Positions 1 through 6,698 of a stretch of 7,574 nt of DNA are shown here, in pieces. The position numbers and the translations under genes were made by a program. The notes beneath the pieces are model-generated. The model was not told where the DNA came from, did not search any database, and saw only the letters and a list, made by a program, of their open reading frames with translations. The stretch comes from an uncultured Alistipes sp. (lineage in GTDB: Bacteria; Bacteroidota; Bacteroidia; Bacteroidales; Rikenellaceae): the NCBI GenBank assembly GCA_947174295.1, contig CAMWIG010000095.1, forward strand, positions 1 to 7,574, given 5' to 3'. The first letter of the stretch is position 1; the number at the start of each line of letters is the position of its first letter.

Positions 1-989
1 GCATGGCTTCCTTCGGGCGAAGCCGTCGCCGTGAGCGTGATGGTGTCGACCCAGAACTCCTCCTGCCCGACAATCTGCCGCATCAGGCCGGTGATCTTGT
101 CTAACTGTCGACGGTTGTCGCCCAGCGTGTCCACTACCTCTGTGCGACCGACAGGAAACTGGATGTAGTTGCGATCGGTAACGGCAACGTACTTGTCGAT
201 GACACGGATGCGGTAGCGCGGCAAGGTATCGACAAACGATAGCATTGAGGAGACGACATAGGAGAGCGTATCGGAGGGCGGCAGTCGGTAGGCACTGTCG
301 TCGATGCCGACGACCTTACCTTCGAGCGTCACGGTCATGCGCTTCGAGGTCTCGTCGGTCGGGACCTCTTCCGAGTAGTAATAAGTCATCATGTTGCGAC
401 GCTCCACGACGGAATCCAGCCGCGCATCCTGCGGATAGGGGAACTTCACGAAGCGCTCGAACGCGGCTTCTCTCCCGAGCGTGTCGGGACGGAAGCGATC
501 GACGTAGGTTTTATACTGCCAATAGTCGCGCTGCTGCAATAGTGAAAACCTCCCTCCCCTGATTACGAGGTCTTCGAGCTCCATGCGTCCGTCAGGCTTG
601 TGCAGTACAGGCGTAATCACAACGCTGCGGCTGCTTCCCAGCAGGGCCTTGGGCAGCGTGATGATGAAGTCCAGCACCACACGACCGTTGCGTTCGGGCA
701 CGGAACGCATTTTCGCCACGACGGTTACCTGCTCGATTTGAAGGGATATCACGCGCTCGCCGTCCGCGAGCGTGTCGACCAGCGCGAGGTAAAAGGTGTT
801 GCTATCGCGCTGGAGTTTCACGACCTGCGGGCGGTAGTCGGACTGCCGCTGCTGCCGTTCGGCACGTGAGAGCTGCGACAGACCCGGTGCTACTTGCTGC
901 CGTTGCAGCGGACCGGTAATCGAACAGCCGAACATCAGCCACAGCATACCGGTAATAATCGTGGCAGTCAGAATTTTTCGCGTCTTCAT
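1..989 (-). CDS. OmpA-like outer-membrane lipoprotein of fimbrial operon (3' partial)
   Basis: The frame is open from the ATG at 989 to the left edge: 329 complete codons with no stop. Residues 1-22 form a lipoprotein-type signal with two basic residues at the front, a hydrophobic stretch and a cysteine at 22 (LMFGC, an imperfect lipobox because Phe is at -2). Residues 50-150 look like a beta-rich domain with the strand pattern RSVVITPVL, followed by LVIRGGRFSL; this resembles DUF3868-type proteins that often sit beside DUF3575 genes, but I cannot confirm that family. From about residue 271 (RNYIQFPVG) the pattern is that of an OmpA/MotB-like domain, ending in TATASPEGS, the ASPEG turn typical of Bacteroidetes OmpA domains; the peptidoglycan-contacting half lies outside the window. 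It probably sits in the outer membrane and reaches toward the cell wall. The start lies 2 bases after the stop of the DUF3575 gene (TAGCCATG), implying coupled translation. Oddity: eight D-[ST]-[AILVMT] tripeptides. A coding role is near certain; the domain naming is moderate. Confidence 0.85.
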   Translation of the reverse strand, partial: MKTRKILTATIITGMLWLMFGCSITGPLQRQQVAPGLSQLSRAERQQRQSDYRPQVVKLQRDSNTFYLALVDTLADGERVISLQIEQVTVVAKMRSVPERNGRVVLDFIITLPKALLGSSRSVVITPVLHKPDGRMELEDLVIRGGRFSLLQQRDYWQYKTYVDRFRPDTLGREAAFERFVKFPYPQDARLDSVVERRNMMTYYYSEEVPTDETSKRMTVTLEGKVVGIDDSAYRLPPSDTLSYVVSSMLSFVDTLPRYRIRVIDKYVAVTDRNYIQFPVGRTEVVDTLGDNRRQLDKITGLMRQIVGQEEFWVDTITLTATASPEGSH

Positions 990-991
990 GG

Positions 992-1540
992 CTAAAAGAG
1001 ATAAGAGAACGACACGCCGAGTTTCGAAGGGAAGAACGTCCAACGGCGGTAATGGTAAAGATATTCATCGTCCCAGTCCCCGACCGTCGGGTCGCGGCGT
1101 GTGTCGCGCGTGCGGAACAACCCGACGCCTGCCTCTACGGCGACGTTCCACCGCGTGGAGAGCATCCACGAGTAGCCGTAGCTGACCCCAACGCCGAATG
1201 CCCGGCCGTCGTAGCGGCGCGTGCGGCTGCCGAGGTTATAGCCGACGTAGGAGAGGTGCGCCCCGACGAAGTGGCCGACGAACGATTCGTAGAACCAGTA
1301 GCGACCCCCGGCTTGCACAGCATGGAAGCGGGTCGAAAGATTCTCTGTTCGAATGGGATTCCAGTAGCCGGAGACTTCGACCGTCCATTTGTCGGCGACC
1401 GATACTTCGGCTCCGAGGTCGAGGGTTGCCGTAAGGGCCGCGAGGGCGTTGGCCCTTACGGCGAAGATTTGCGCCGCAGCACGGTGAGGGATGCCCCACA
1501 CGGCTGCGAGCAATGCAAAGATGATAAGTCGGTATTTCAT
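992..1540 (-). CDS. DUF3575 family outer-membrane beta-barrel protein
   Basis: A complete 182-residue protein. Residues 1-23 are a Sec signal peptide ending in an AAA|Q signal peptidase I site, with no lipobox. The mature part is a run of amphipathic beta strands rich in Tyr, Trp and Gly, with the DUF3575 signature: a GAHLSYVGYN segment (93-102), GVGVSYGYSW (116-125) and WNVAVEAGVGLF (131-142). It ends in SFSYLF; a terminal Phe is the usual recognition signal for insertion of outer-membrane barrels. Length matches the family (about 180-220 residues). DUF3575 proteins have no established biochemical role but recur next to Bacteroidales fimbrial genes. Here the gene follows the 851-residue fimbrial lipoprotein by 12 bases and precedes the OmpA-like lipoprotein by 2 bases, so it is in the same operon and probably acts with the latter. 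The start is supported by the signal peptide and by an AGG about 9 bases upstream. A role as pilus base or assembly factor is inference. Confidence 0.9.
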   Translation of the reverse strand: MKYRLIIFALLAAVWGIPHRAAAQIFAVRANALAALTATLDLGAEVSVADKWTVEVSGYWNPIRTENLSTRFHAVQAGGRYWFYESFVGHFVGAHLSYVGYNLGSRTRRYDGRAFGVGVSYGYSWMLSTRWNVAVEAGVGLFRTRDTRRDPTVGDWDDEYLYHYRRWTFFPSKLGVSFSYLF

Positions 1541-1552
1541 AGTCGTAGCCTA

Positions 1553-2278
1553 TTATTCTTTGACACATCGCACGGGGTTGGCTTTGAACCGCTTCTCGTC
1601 GACCGACAGGGGTACGGTCGTCAGACGCAGGGCGGTGCAGGAGACGCCATCGAAGAAGGAGGTTTGCTGCGCCAGGACCCAGAAGTAGGGAGCATTGGTG
1701 AAGAGTTGCGCATATTCCCCGACGCCGGAGAAGGTCTCGCCGTCGAACGTCCCGCAGGCCGGATAGCGAGCCGTGCGTGTGCCGTTGCAGACAATTTCGA
1801 CATAGCGTGGCAGCTGCTGCCGGGCATAGCTTATGCCCCGGAAGTCCCATGCGTCGGGCACACGCCACCCGGGCGGGCACGGGTCGTAGATGCTCTTGTT
1901 AATCTCACGGCTCATCGGCATTCCCAGGGTGCGGTTGCCCCAAAGGTTGTGGTGGGGAGCATGGAGCCAGTCGAGAATATCCTCCTCGTTCTGGTCAATA
2001 TCGTAATCGGCAGCATGGATGAAGGTCGTAGGATGCCCCGCGGCCCACGCTGTGGTCATCACCGCGGCGGCCTCGTGCTCCTCGGGGTGAATCGAGGTGT
2101 GGGTATAACCGTCGTAGTAGGTGAAAGCCGCCGGAGCGGTCCGGGTGGCGAAGGCTGCCGGATAAGGGAAGGGGTCCTTGCGGCCCCACTGGTAGTAGAG
2201 CCCGCAGGCGGAGCTGTCCGAGCACTCCGCCTCCGAAGCTCCGAGGTTGCGATCCATGAACCGTGCGCCCGAGGCGTA
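1553..2278 (-). other. FISUMP domain segment of the 851-residue protein
   Basis: Codes for residues about 611-851, with ARFMDRNLG, GLYYQWGRKDPF, NLWGN, YDPCPPGWRVPD and VRCVKE. Compared with the paralogue it has an acidic insertion at 701-713 and a different cysteine set (744, 774, 785, 824, 848), so any disulfide pattern is not the same. Confidence 0.85.
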
Positions 2279-4108
2279 GGTCTGGGACCCGGCATCGGGC
2301 ATATAGTCCGCAACCCATATATGCCACGACCAGAGGCATTCACCGCGGCTGTCATACAGTCCGACGAGGGCATTGCCATACTGTGTTCCGGCCCTCAGGC
2401 GGATGCGCCCATCAACAAGCTCCACGGAGGCGATGACGGCATGGGCCCGCGTGCCGCTTTCCCAGATCAGCCGCGCAGAGGCTCCCGCCAAAGGCCGGGG
2501 CTCGATGTTGAGCGTCGGACGTCCGTTGCCCATGACCGTAGCGTCGAAGGAGTAGCTTTGACCGAGCTCCGGGGCGATGTAGCAGTTTGCCGTACCCTCC
2601 ATATCGAGCGCCTTCTCGCCAGGGCGGAACAGCGCATAGAGGTAGCGCAGCGGAGCCTGTGCCATGTAGAGATACTCCGGATCGGACGAGAGCAGTTCTT
2701 CATGCCGGCTGTCCGCATACCATCCCGCGAAGGTCATGCCCTCCGCGGCCGTAGCCGTCAGCTGCACACTTGAGGAAGCGAACAGCACGAGCGTCCGATC
2801 CTCCCGGTTGCCCGCATGGGGTTCGACGTGCTGCGCCGCCGCGGCAGAAATCATCCCTGCGCCCGTCGTCTCGACATAGACGGCATTGGCCATGCGGTGC
2901 TCGAAGTCATAGCTTCGGGTGAAGCCGTAGGCATCGGTCAGGGTCACACGATAGGCCAGCAGCGCATTGGCGTCGTTATATCCTGCGACGTAATACTCCA
3001 TTTCGTATTCGTTGTCGCCCGTCATGTCGTAGATGTCGAAGTCGTGCGACGGACCCGTATCGCCGTAGTTGAAGGTAAAACTCCGCGTGTCGCCCGACAG
3101 TACCTCCAGGTGGCCGCACACGGGGGCTGTTCCGTCGTAGCACTCCACGTCGACATGCAGATAGCGGGTGCCGTCCAAAAGGCAGTAGCCGCCATGGTTG
3201 TAGTCGTCGAAGTCGTCCCACACCCGAACCGTGTAGGCGCTCATCCGGGTATCGAGGTCGTGGTCGCCCAATATCGAGATGTTCAGCCGATAGTGGCGGT
3301 TGGCCAGTACGTCGAAGTTCGTAGTGTTGTTCTCCCCAAGGTAGACCGCATAGGTCAGCACTCGATCGCCGCGCTGGGCGCGCAGGCGCAGGAAGCTCGC
3401 ATGGGCCGGGGCATTCGCAGCGTCTTTCTGCCGCTGGTCCGTAATGGCGGCATTTTCGCCCTGCGCATTGGGCAGCAGGTAATACTCCACGGAAGCCTGT
3501 CGCCCGCCGAGCGGCAGAACATCGGTGTCGGTATAGTCGTCGTCAGCAGCCGACGGCCTTGCGGCGACATCGAAAGGGTGCGACATGCGCGGCACGCTGA
3601 GAAGCTGCGCCGAAAGCAGCTCCATATCCTCGGGCAGCACCGAGATGTTGCAGGAGACCTTCGCCACGGCGCGCCGCACCTCGAGCGGAGGAAGTGTAAG
3701 AGAGGATATTCCGGATGCAATCCGAATTTCCGTTCGTGCAATCATCGGTAACGTCTGGAAATCCAGATTGTACGCGGTAGTAAAGGTTTCTAACTGCTGG
3801 CGGGAAAATTCACCAAGGTCTTCGTGCATGTTGGTTATGGCGAAAACTTCATATTCATCCGGCATACACGTGAAAGTGAAAATACTCGTGGGCGAATACA
3901 CATGCAGAGCCGCAGAAGAGCTTCGACTGAAAAGAAATATGTTTACGTCCGAGACCGCACCTTCTTCTGTTGGGCGGGTAATGAATTCGACTCCATCCGA
4001 ATACACGGAAAGGGTTACGGAGACAGCCTCTTGAGGGCGACACTCCAAATCATCGTAAATGCAACCGTAGACCATTGCAAGTACGAGCAGATAAATAAAT
4101 CGTCTCAT
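1553..4108 (-). CDS. Chimeric fimbrial lipoprotein, Mfa2/DUF4906-like with InlB-like repeat and FISUMP C-terminus (paralogue 2)
   Basis: 851 residues, complete. A lipoprotein signal ends at VYG|C16, followed by IYDDLE, a start very common in FimB/Mfa2-type pilus proteins; the acidic pair just after the cysteine resembles the Bacteroidetes surface-export signal. Residues about 25-300 are fimbrillin-like (DUF4906 type): RRAVAKV at 145-151, ITDQRQ at 222, VYLGENN at 255, TVRVWDD at 293. Residues about 310-405 are beta-rich and unassigned. Residues about 412-497 are an InlB B-type repeat (FAGWYAD at 460). NCYIAP (508) and SFDATVMGNG (520-529) lead into WSWHIW (593-598). The C-terminal 240 residues are a Fibrobacter succinogenes major paralogous (FISUMP) domain: FMDRNLG (617), GLYYQWGRKDPF (636-647), YDPCPPGWRVP (741-751) and a final VRCVKE. 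Probable role: a surface tip or anchor subunit whose C-terminus binds a ligand (inference). It starts 19 bases after the 835-residue paralogue. The first ~400 bases are lower in G+C than the rest. Confidence 0.9.
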   Translation of the reverse strand: MRRFIYLLVLAMVYGCIYDDLECRPQEAVSVTLSVYSDGVEFITRPTEEGAVSDVNIFLFSRSSSAALHVYSPTSIFTFTCMPDEYEVFAITNMHEDLGEFSRQQLETFTTAYNLDFQTLPMIARTEIRIASGISSLTLPPLEVRRAVAKVSCNISVLPEDMELLSAQLLSVPRMSHPFDVAARPSAADDDYTDTDVLPLGGRQASVEYYLLPNAQGENAAITDQRQKDAANAPAHASFLRLRAQRGDRVLTYAVYLGENNTTNFDVLANRHYRLNISILGDHDLDTRMSAYTVRVWDDFDDYNHGGYCLLDGTRYLHVDVECYDGTAPVCGHLEVLSGDTRSFTFNYGDTGPSHDFDIYDMTGDNEYEMEYYVAGYNDANALLAYRVTLTDAYGFTRSYDFEHRMANAVYVETTGAGMISAAAAQHVEPHAGNREDRTLVLFASSSVQLTATAAEGMTFAGWYADSRHEELLSSDPEYLYMAQAPLRYLYALFRPGEKALDMEGTANCYIAPELGQSYSFDATVMGNGRPTLNIEPRPLAGASARLIWESGTRAHAVIASVELVDGRIRLRAGTQYGNALVGLYDSRGECLWSWHIWVADYMPDAGSQTYASGARFMDRNLGASEAECSDSSACGLYYQWGRKDPFPYPAAFATRTAPAAFTYYDGYTHTSIHPEEHEAAAVMTTAWAAGHPTTFIHAADYDIDQNEEDILDWLHAPHHNLWGNRTLGMPMSREINKSIYDPCPPGWRVPDAWDFRGISYARQQLPRYVEIVCNGTRTARYPACGTFDGETFSGVGEYAQLFTNAPYFWVLAQQTSFFDGVSCTALRLTTVPLSVDEKRFKANPVRCVKE

Positions 4109-4127
4109 ATTCTTTGTAGTTGATCGG

Positions 4128-4820
4128 TTATTCCCGCATGCATCTTAAAGCACAGCCATATTGTTGTCCAAGCGATTCAGAGAACCTAACCGTTCCACCA
4201 GCAATATGCAAGCAGTACCCCGAATCGTTGGTCGAATTAAGATACGGTTCGTTCGTCCAGATATAGATCTCTGAGGCTAAAGTTCTGTACTGCCATGCAC
4301 CGCTTTCACCAGACAGATAACCAGTATAGGGATAGAAGGTCCAAACTTTCGGGTTGCTGCTATAATTCATATTCACGCCGTAGGCCAGTCCGAAATCGCA
4401 ATCCTTGAATGTCGCGGCGTCCCATGCCGCACGATCGGGCACTCTCCAACCCGGCGGACAAGGGTCGTAGATAGACTTTTGGCTTTTGGGAGAAGCAATG
4501 ATGCCGCCCGTAGTATTTCCCCACAGATTTGGATTCGGAGTATAGAGCCACGAGTTGCGATAACTTAGAAGCGTCGTCGGATGAGCTGTCGCCCAGGCAA
4601 TCGTGAAGTTCGAGGCCAAATATGATCCGGTATTCCCGAGCACATCGAATGGATAACCCTCCAAATTATAGGTTGCTGCCACAGTCTGTGGCGTATTGGG
4701 CTTCTCTGCATATATAAATGGGTCTTTTCGTCCCCACTGGTAGTATAAACCTCTGTCCGTTAAACTTTTGGATAGAACGCCAAGGTTGCGATCCATGAAC
4801 TTCGCCCCAGAACTATACGT
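4128..4820 (-). other. FISUMP domain segment of the 835-residue protein
   Basis: Codes for residues about 606-835. Recognisable blocks are AKFMDRNLG, GLYYQWGRKDPF, NLWGN, YDPCPPGWRVPD and the closing CALRCMRE. The Cys of PCPPGW and the two near the C-terminus (828 and 831) are candidates for disulfides. The part between NLWGN and the C-terminus differs most from the paralogue, as expected for a ligand-binding surface. Confidence 0.85.
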
Positions 4821-6635
4821 TTCGATACTGGTTTCTGGATCGTAGTCGACGGCCCAGATATGCCATGACCAAACGCAGACGTCGTTGCGATCGAACAATC
4901 CGATTACTGCATTGCCGTATTTGGAGCCTGTCGCGAAGTAGATGCGCCCCTTTTCGTAGAACGCATATCGCACGACACTCTCGTATTCGTTATGGGCTTC
5001 AGTTTCCCAGATGACCTTTGCGGTCGTCCCGTAAAGCGTCTTCGGTTGGATGTTTGTCGACCAGTCGCCCTTGCCCATGACCGTGGCGTCGAATGAATAA
5101 CGAGAGAGTTTCTTCGGCGCGATGTAGCAGTTGGCCGTACCGCATGTATCGAGCGGCATATGCTCAGCCATGACGAACTTGGCATAGAGGGTCTGCGACC
5201 GGGATTTGGCCGTATAACGATACACGGTAGAAGTCGATACTTGCGTCGTGCAGGTCTCGTCGGAGTACCAGCCCTCGAATACACAACCGACGGATGCCGT
5301 AGTTCGCAACGAGCAGGAGCTGCCCAGTATGATTTTGCTGTCCGCTGTATCGGTCGTATAGAGGGCCGATGACACGGTAACGGAGCCGCCGCCGAGGACT
5401 TTTACCCGGAGGAGATTGGTAAAGGTGTGTGTGAACTCGAACTTTTGGCAGAATCCGTATTCATCCCGAACGGTAACCGCATAGCGGAGCTTGTCGTTCA
5501 GGCTGCTGAAAACCGTCGGCGCATAGTCCAACAAGTAACTATTTGTGCCGTTATTGTTGCTGACAGCATATACGATATCCTTGTAATTCTTGCCGCCGAT
5601 GGATAATGCATTGCTGTCGCCCGTTGCGACATCGATAGTATAAGAGAGAGCAGGAGCATCGCCGCTGCTTTCGACACGGACATACAGGTGCTTCGGCGAA
5701 TCGGCGATGCAATAGCCGTTGTAGCCGCCCTCATCCAAGTCGTCCCATACGCTGACGGTATAACCGCTCATGCGTGTATCGATTTCATCGTCACCGTGAA
5801 TCGTGATGTTCAGCGTGTGGAAGGTATTTCTCCGCACGTCGAAGTTGTCCGTATTGTTCTCGCCGAGGTAGACCCGATAGGTCAGCACCCGCTCGCCACG
5901 CGTAGCCTGAATCAGGAGGTACGAAGCATGGGGCGGGGCATTGTCGGCGCTCCTCTGCCGCTGATCGGTGATGGTGGGATTCTTTCCCTGCCTATTTTCG
6001 AACATGTAGAAAGAGCCGGAAACATTGCCGGAATCGAGAATCGAGGCTAAAGAACACGTTGTAAAATCCGTTACTGAGTTTTGTTCCTGCACGGAGAACG
6101 GCACCATTCTACACGGAGTATTGAATGTCTGAACGGATTGAAGTTTGATATCCGAAGCCGTCGGCGCAACGGTGATGTTATAAGCAACCTTTGCCACAAG
6201 CCGTTTCACTACGATTACGGGTGCTGTAAGGGTGGAGGCAACTGTTATCTCCGTTTTTGCAGCCATCGGCAACGTCGAATACGACGACGGGGTCTCGACA
6301 ATCAAAGCTGCGGTCTGCTGCTGGGACAGGCGTCCCAAATCCTCATGGAGATTCACCAGCAGATAAACGTCGTAGCAACCGGGGGCGCACTCGAAGGACA
6401 AAACAGTCGAGGTCGAATAGAGATGAATTGAGGTGTTATTATCCTTTCCAAAAACATAAAGATTGATGTCTGCGATGGCATCTTCATCCGTAGAACGAGT
6501 GCCACAAGCCACCCTTTCCGGGGAAATATGCAGTTCCACAGCGGTATAATTACAACCCGGAGCAACTGTGCTCAAGGATGCAGAGCAAGAACTCAACCCG
6601 AATAGGAGAATGCTATATAAGATGATGATTTTCAT
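4128..6635 (-). CDS. Chimeric fimbrial lipoprotein, Mfa2/DUF4906-like with InlB-like repeat and FISUMP C-terminus (paralogue 1)
   Basis: 835 residues, complete, with the same architecture as the 851-residue protein downstream. The signal ends in a good lipobox (LSS|C17) but is followed by SASLSTV, without acidic residues. Residues about 30-300 are fimbrillin-like: a conserved Arg at 47 (CGTR|STDED) in the place where type V pilins are cut by an Arg-specific protease, KRLVAKV at 144-150, FYMFENRQG at 209-217, ITDQRQ at 222, VYLGENN at 255, TVSVWDD at 293. Residues about 408-490 are an InlB B-type repeat (LGGGSVTV, then FEGWYSD, ending LYAKFV). NCYIAP (502) and SFDATVMGKG (514-523) precede WSWHIW (589-594). 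Residues about 606-835 are the FISUMP domain: FMDRNLG, GLYYQWGRKDPF, YDPCPPGWRVP and a final LRCMRE. Over residues 215-300 it matches the paralogue at about 56 of 86 positions with no gaps. Probable role: adhesive minor pilin, perhaps the tip (inference). G+C is clearly below that of both the fimbrillin gene and most of the paralogue. Confidence 0.9.
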   Translation of the reverse strand: MKIIILYSILLFGLSSCSASLSTVAPGCNYTAVELHISPERVACGTRSTDEDAIADINLYVFGKDNNTSIHLYSTSTVLSFECAPGCYDVYLLVNLHEDLGRLSQQQTAALIVETPSSYSTLPMAAKTEITVASTLTAPVIVVKRLVAKVAYNITVAPTASDIKLQSVQTFNTPCRMVPFSVQEQNSVTDFTTCSLASILDSGNVSGSFYMFENRQGKNPTITDQRQRSADNAPPHASYLLIQATRGERVLTYRVYLGENNTDNFDVRRNTFHTLNITIHGDDEIDTRMSGYTVSVWDDLDEGGYNGYCIADSPKHLYVRVESSGDAPALSYTIDVATGDSNALSIGGKNYKDIVYAVSNNNGTNSYLLDYAPTVFSSLNDKLRYAVTVRDEYGFCQKFEFTHTFTNLLRVKVLGGGSVTVSSALYTTDTADSKIILGSSCSLRTTASVGCVFEGWYSDETCTTQVSTSTVYRYTAKSRSQTLYAKFVMAEHMPLDTCGTANCYIAPKKLSRYSFDATVMGKGDWSTNIQPKTLYGTTAKVIWETEAHNEYESVVRYAFYEKGRIYFATGSKYGNAVIGLFDRNDVCVWSWHIWAVDYDPETSIETYSSGAKFMDRNLGVLSKSLTDRGLYYQWGRKDPFIYAEKPNTPQTVAATYNLEGYPFDVLGNTGSYLASNFTIAWATAHPTTLLSYRNSWLYTPNPNLWGNTTGGIIASPKSQKSIYDPCPPGWRVPDRAAWDAATFKDCDFGLAYGVNMNYSSNPKVWTFYPYTGYLSGESGAWQYRTLASEIYIWTNEPYLNSTNDSGYCLHIAGGTVRFSESLGQQYGCALRCMRE

Positions 6636-6655
6636 GATTGCTGTAAATTAAAGAT

Positions 6656-6681
6656 GACTCCCGCTTTGAACAGCGGGAGCC
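6656..6681 (-). terminator. Hairpin after the fimbrillin gene, probable partial terminator or mRNA stabiliser
   Basis: The 63 bases between the fimbrillin stop and the next start hold an inverted repeat: arms 6656-6664 and 6673-6681 around an 8-base loop. In the minus-strand RNA all 9 pairs form, with one G-U pair (6680 with 6657); on the plus strand the same position is an A-C mismatch, so the structure fits minus-strand transcription. It starts 17 bases after the stop codon. The bases after it are U-rich but not a clean U run (ATCTTTAATTT), so full termination is doubtful. A leaky terminator, or a 3' stem that protects fimbrillin mRNA, would give much shaft protein and little of the minor subunits. 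That role is inference. Confidence 0.5.
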
Positions 6682-6698
6682 ATAATAAAAGGATCAGG

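Larger units (their letters stand above)
1553..6635. repeat. Tandem duplication of a chimeric fimbrial lipoprotein gene
   Basis: The two genes at 4128-6635 and 1553-4108 are same-strand paralogues in direct repeat, 19 bases apart. They share domain order and nearly the same length (835 and 851 codons), and positions of key motifs coincide to the residue in the first 300 residues. Protein identity is strongest at 215-300 (about 65%), at the NCYIAP...SFDATVMG and WSWHIW segments, and at the FISUMP motifs; it is weak in the signal peptide, in 160-210, in the mid Ig-like region and in the variable part of the FISUMP domain. At DNA level only short blocks are identical, for example aggttgcgatccatgaac at both FMDRNLG sites, so the duplication is old. 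Confidence 0.85.

Noticed and set aside
802..1068. A minus-strand open frame of 88 codons spanning the junction of the DUF3575 and OmpA-like genes
   Set aside because: It is out of frame with both genes. The signal-peptide start at 989 and the 329-codon frame to the window edge explain the DNA far better.
1236..1880. A 214-codon minus-strand open frame overlapping the end of the 851-residue gene and the DUF3575 gene
   Set aside because: Its product is rich in Arg and Cys with no domain pattern, while the alternative frames carry the FISUMP C-terminus and the DUF3575 barrel.
1052..2773. A 573-codon open frame on the plus strand across three minus-strand genes
   Set aside because: It is antisense to well-supported genes, runs across their boundaries, and its product is Arg/Gly/Val-rich without a recognisable domain. 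Open antisense frames are expected in G+C-rich coding DNA with biased third positions.
2816..3751. A 311-codon plus-strand open frame that resembles another plus-strand frame at 5688-6050
   Set aside because: The resemblance is a by-product of the paralogy of the two minus-strand genes it overlaps in antisense; it is not evidence for a conserved antisense protein.
6636..6698. A phase-variation inversion site or promoter in the gap after the fimbrillin gene
   Set aside because: The only inverted repeat is a short hairpin with an 8-base loop, too close for an invertible segment, and I see no convincing TTTG / TAxxTTTG Bacteroidales promoter pair in the gap.
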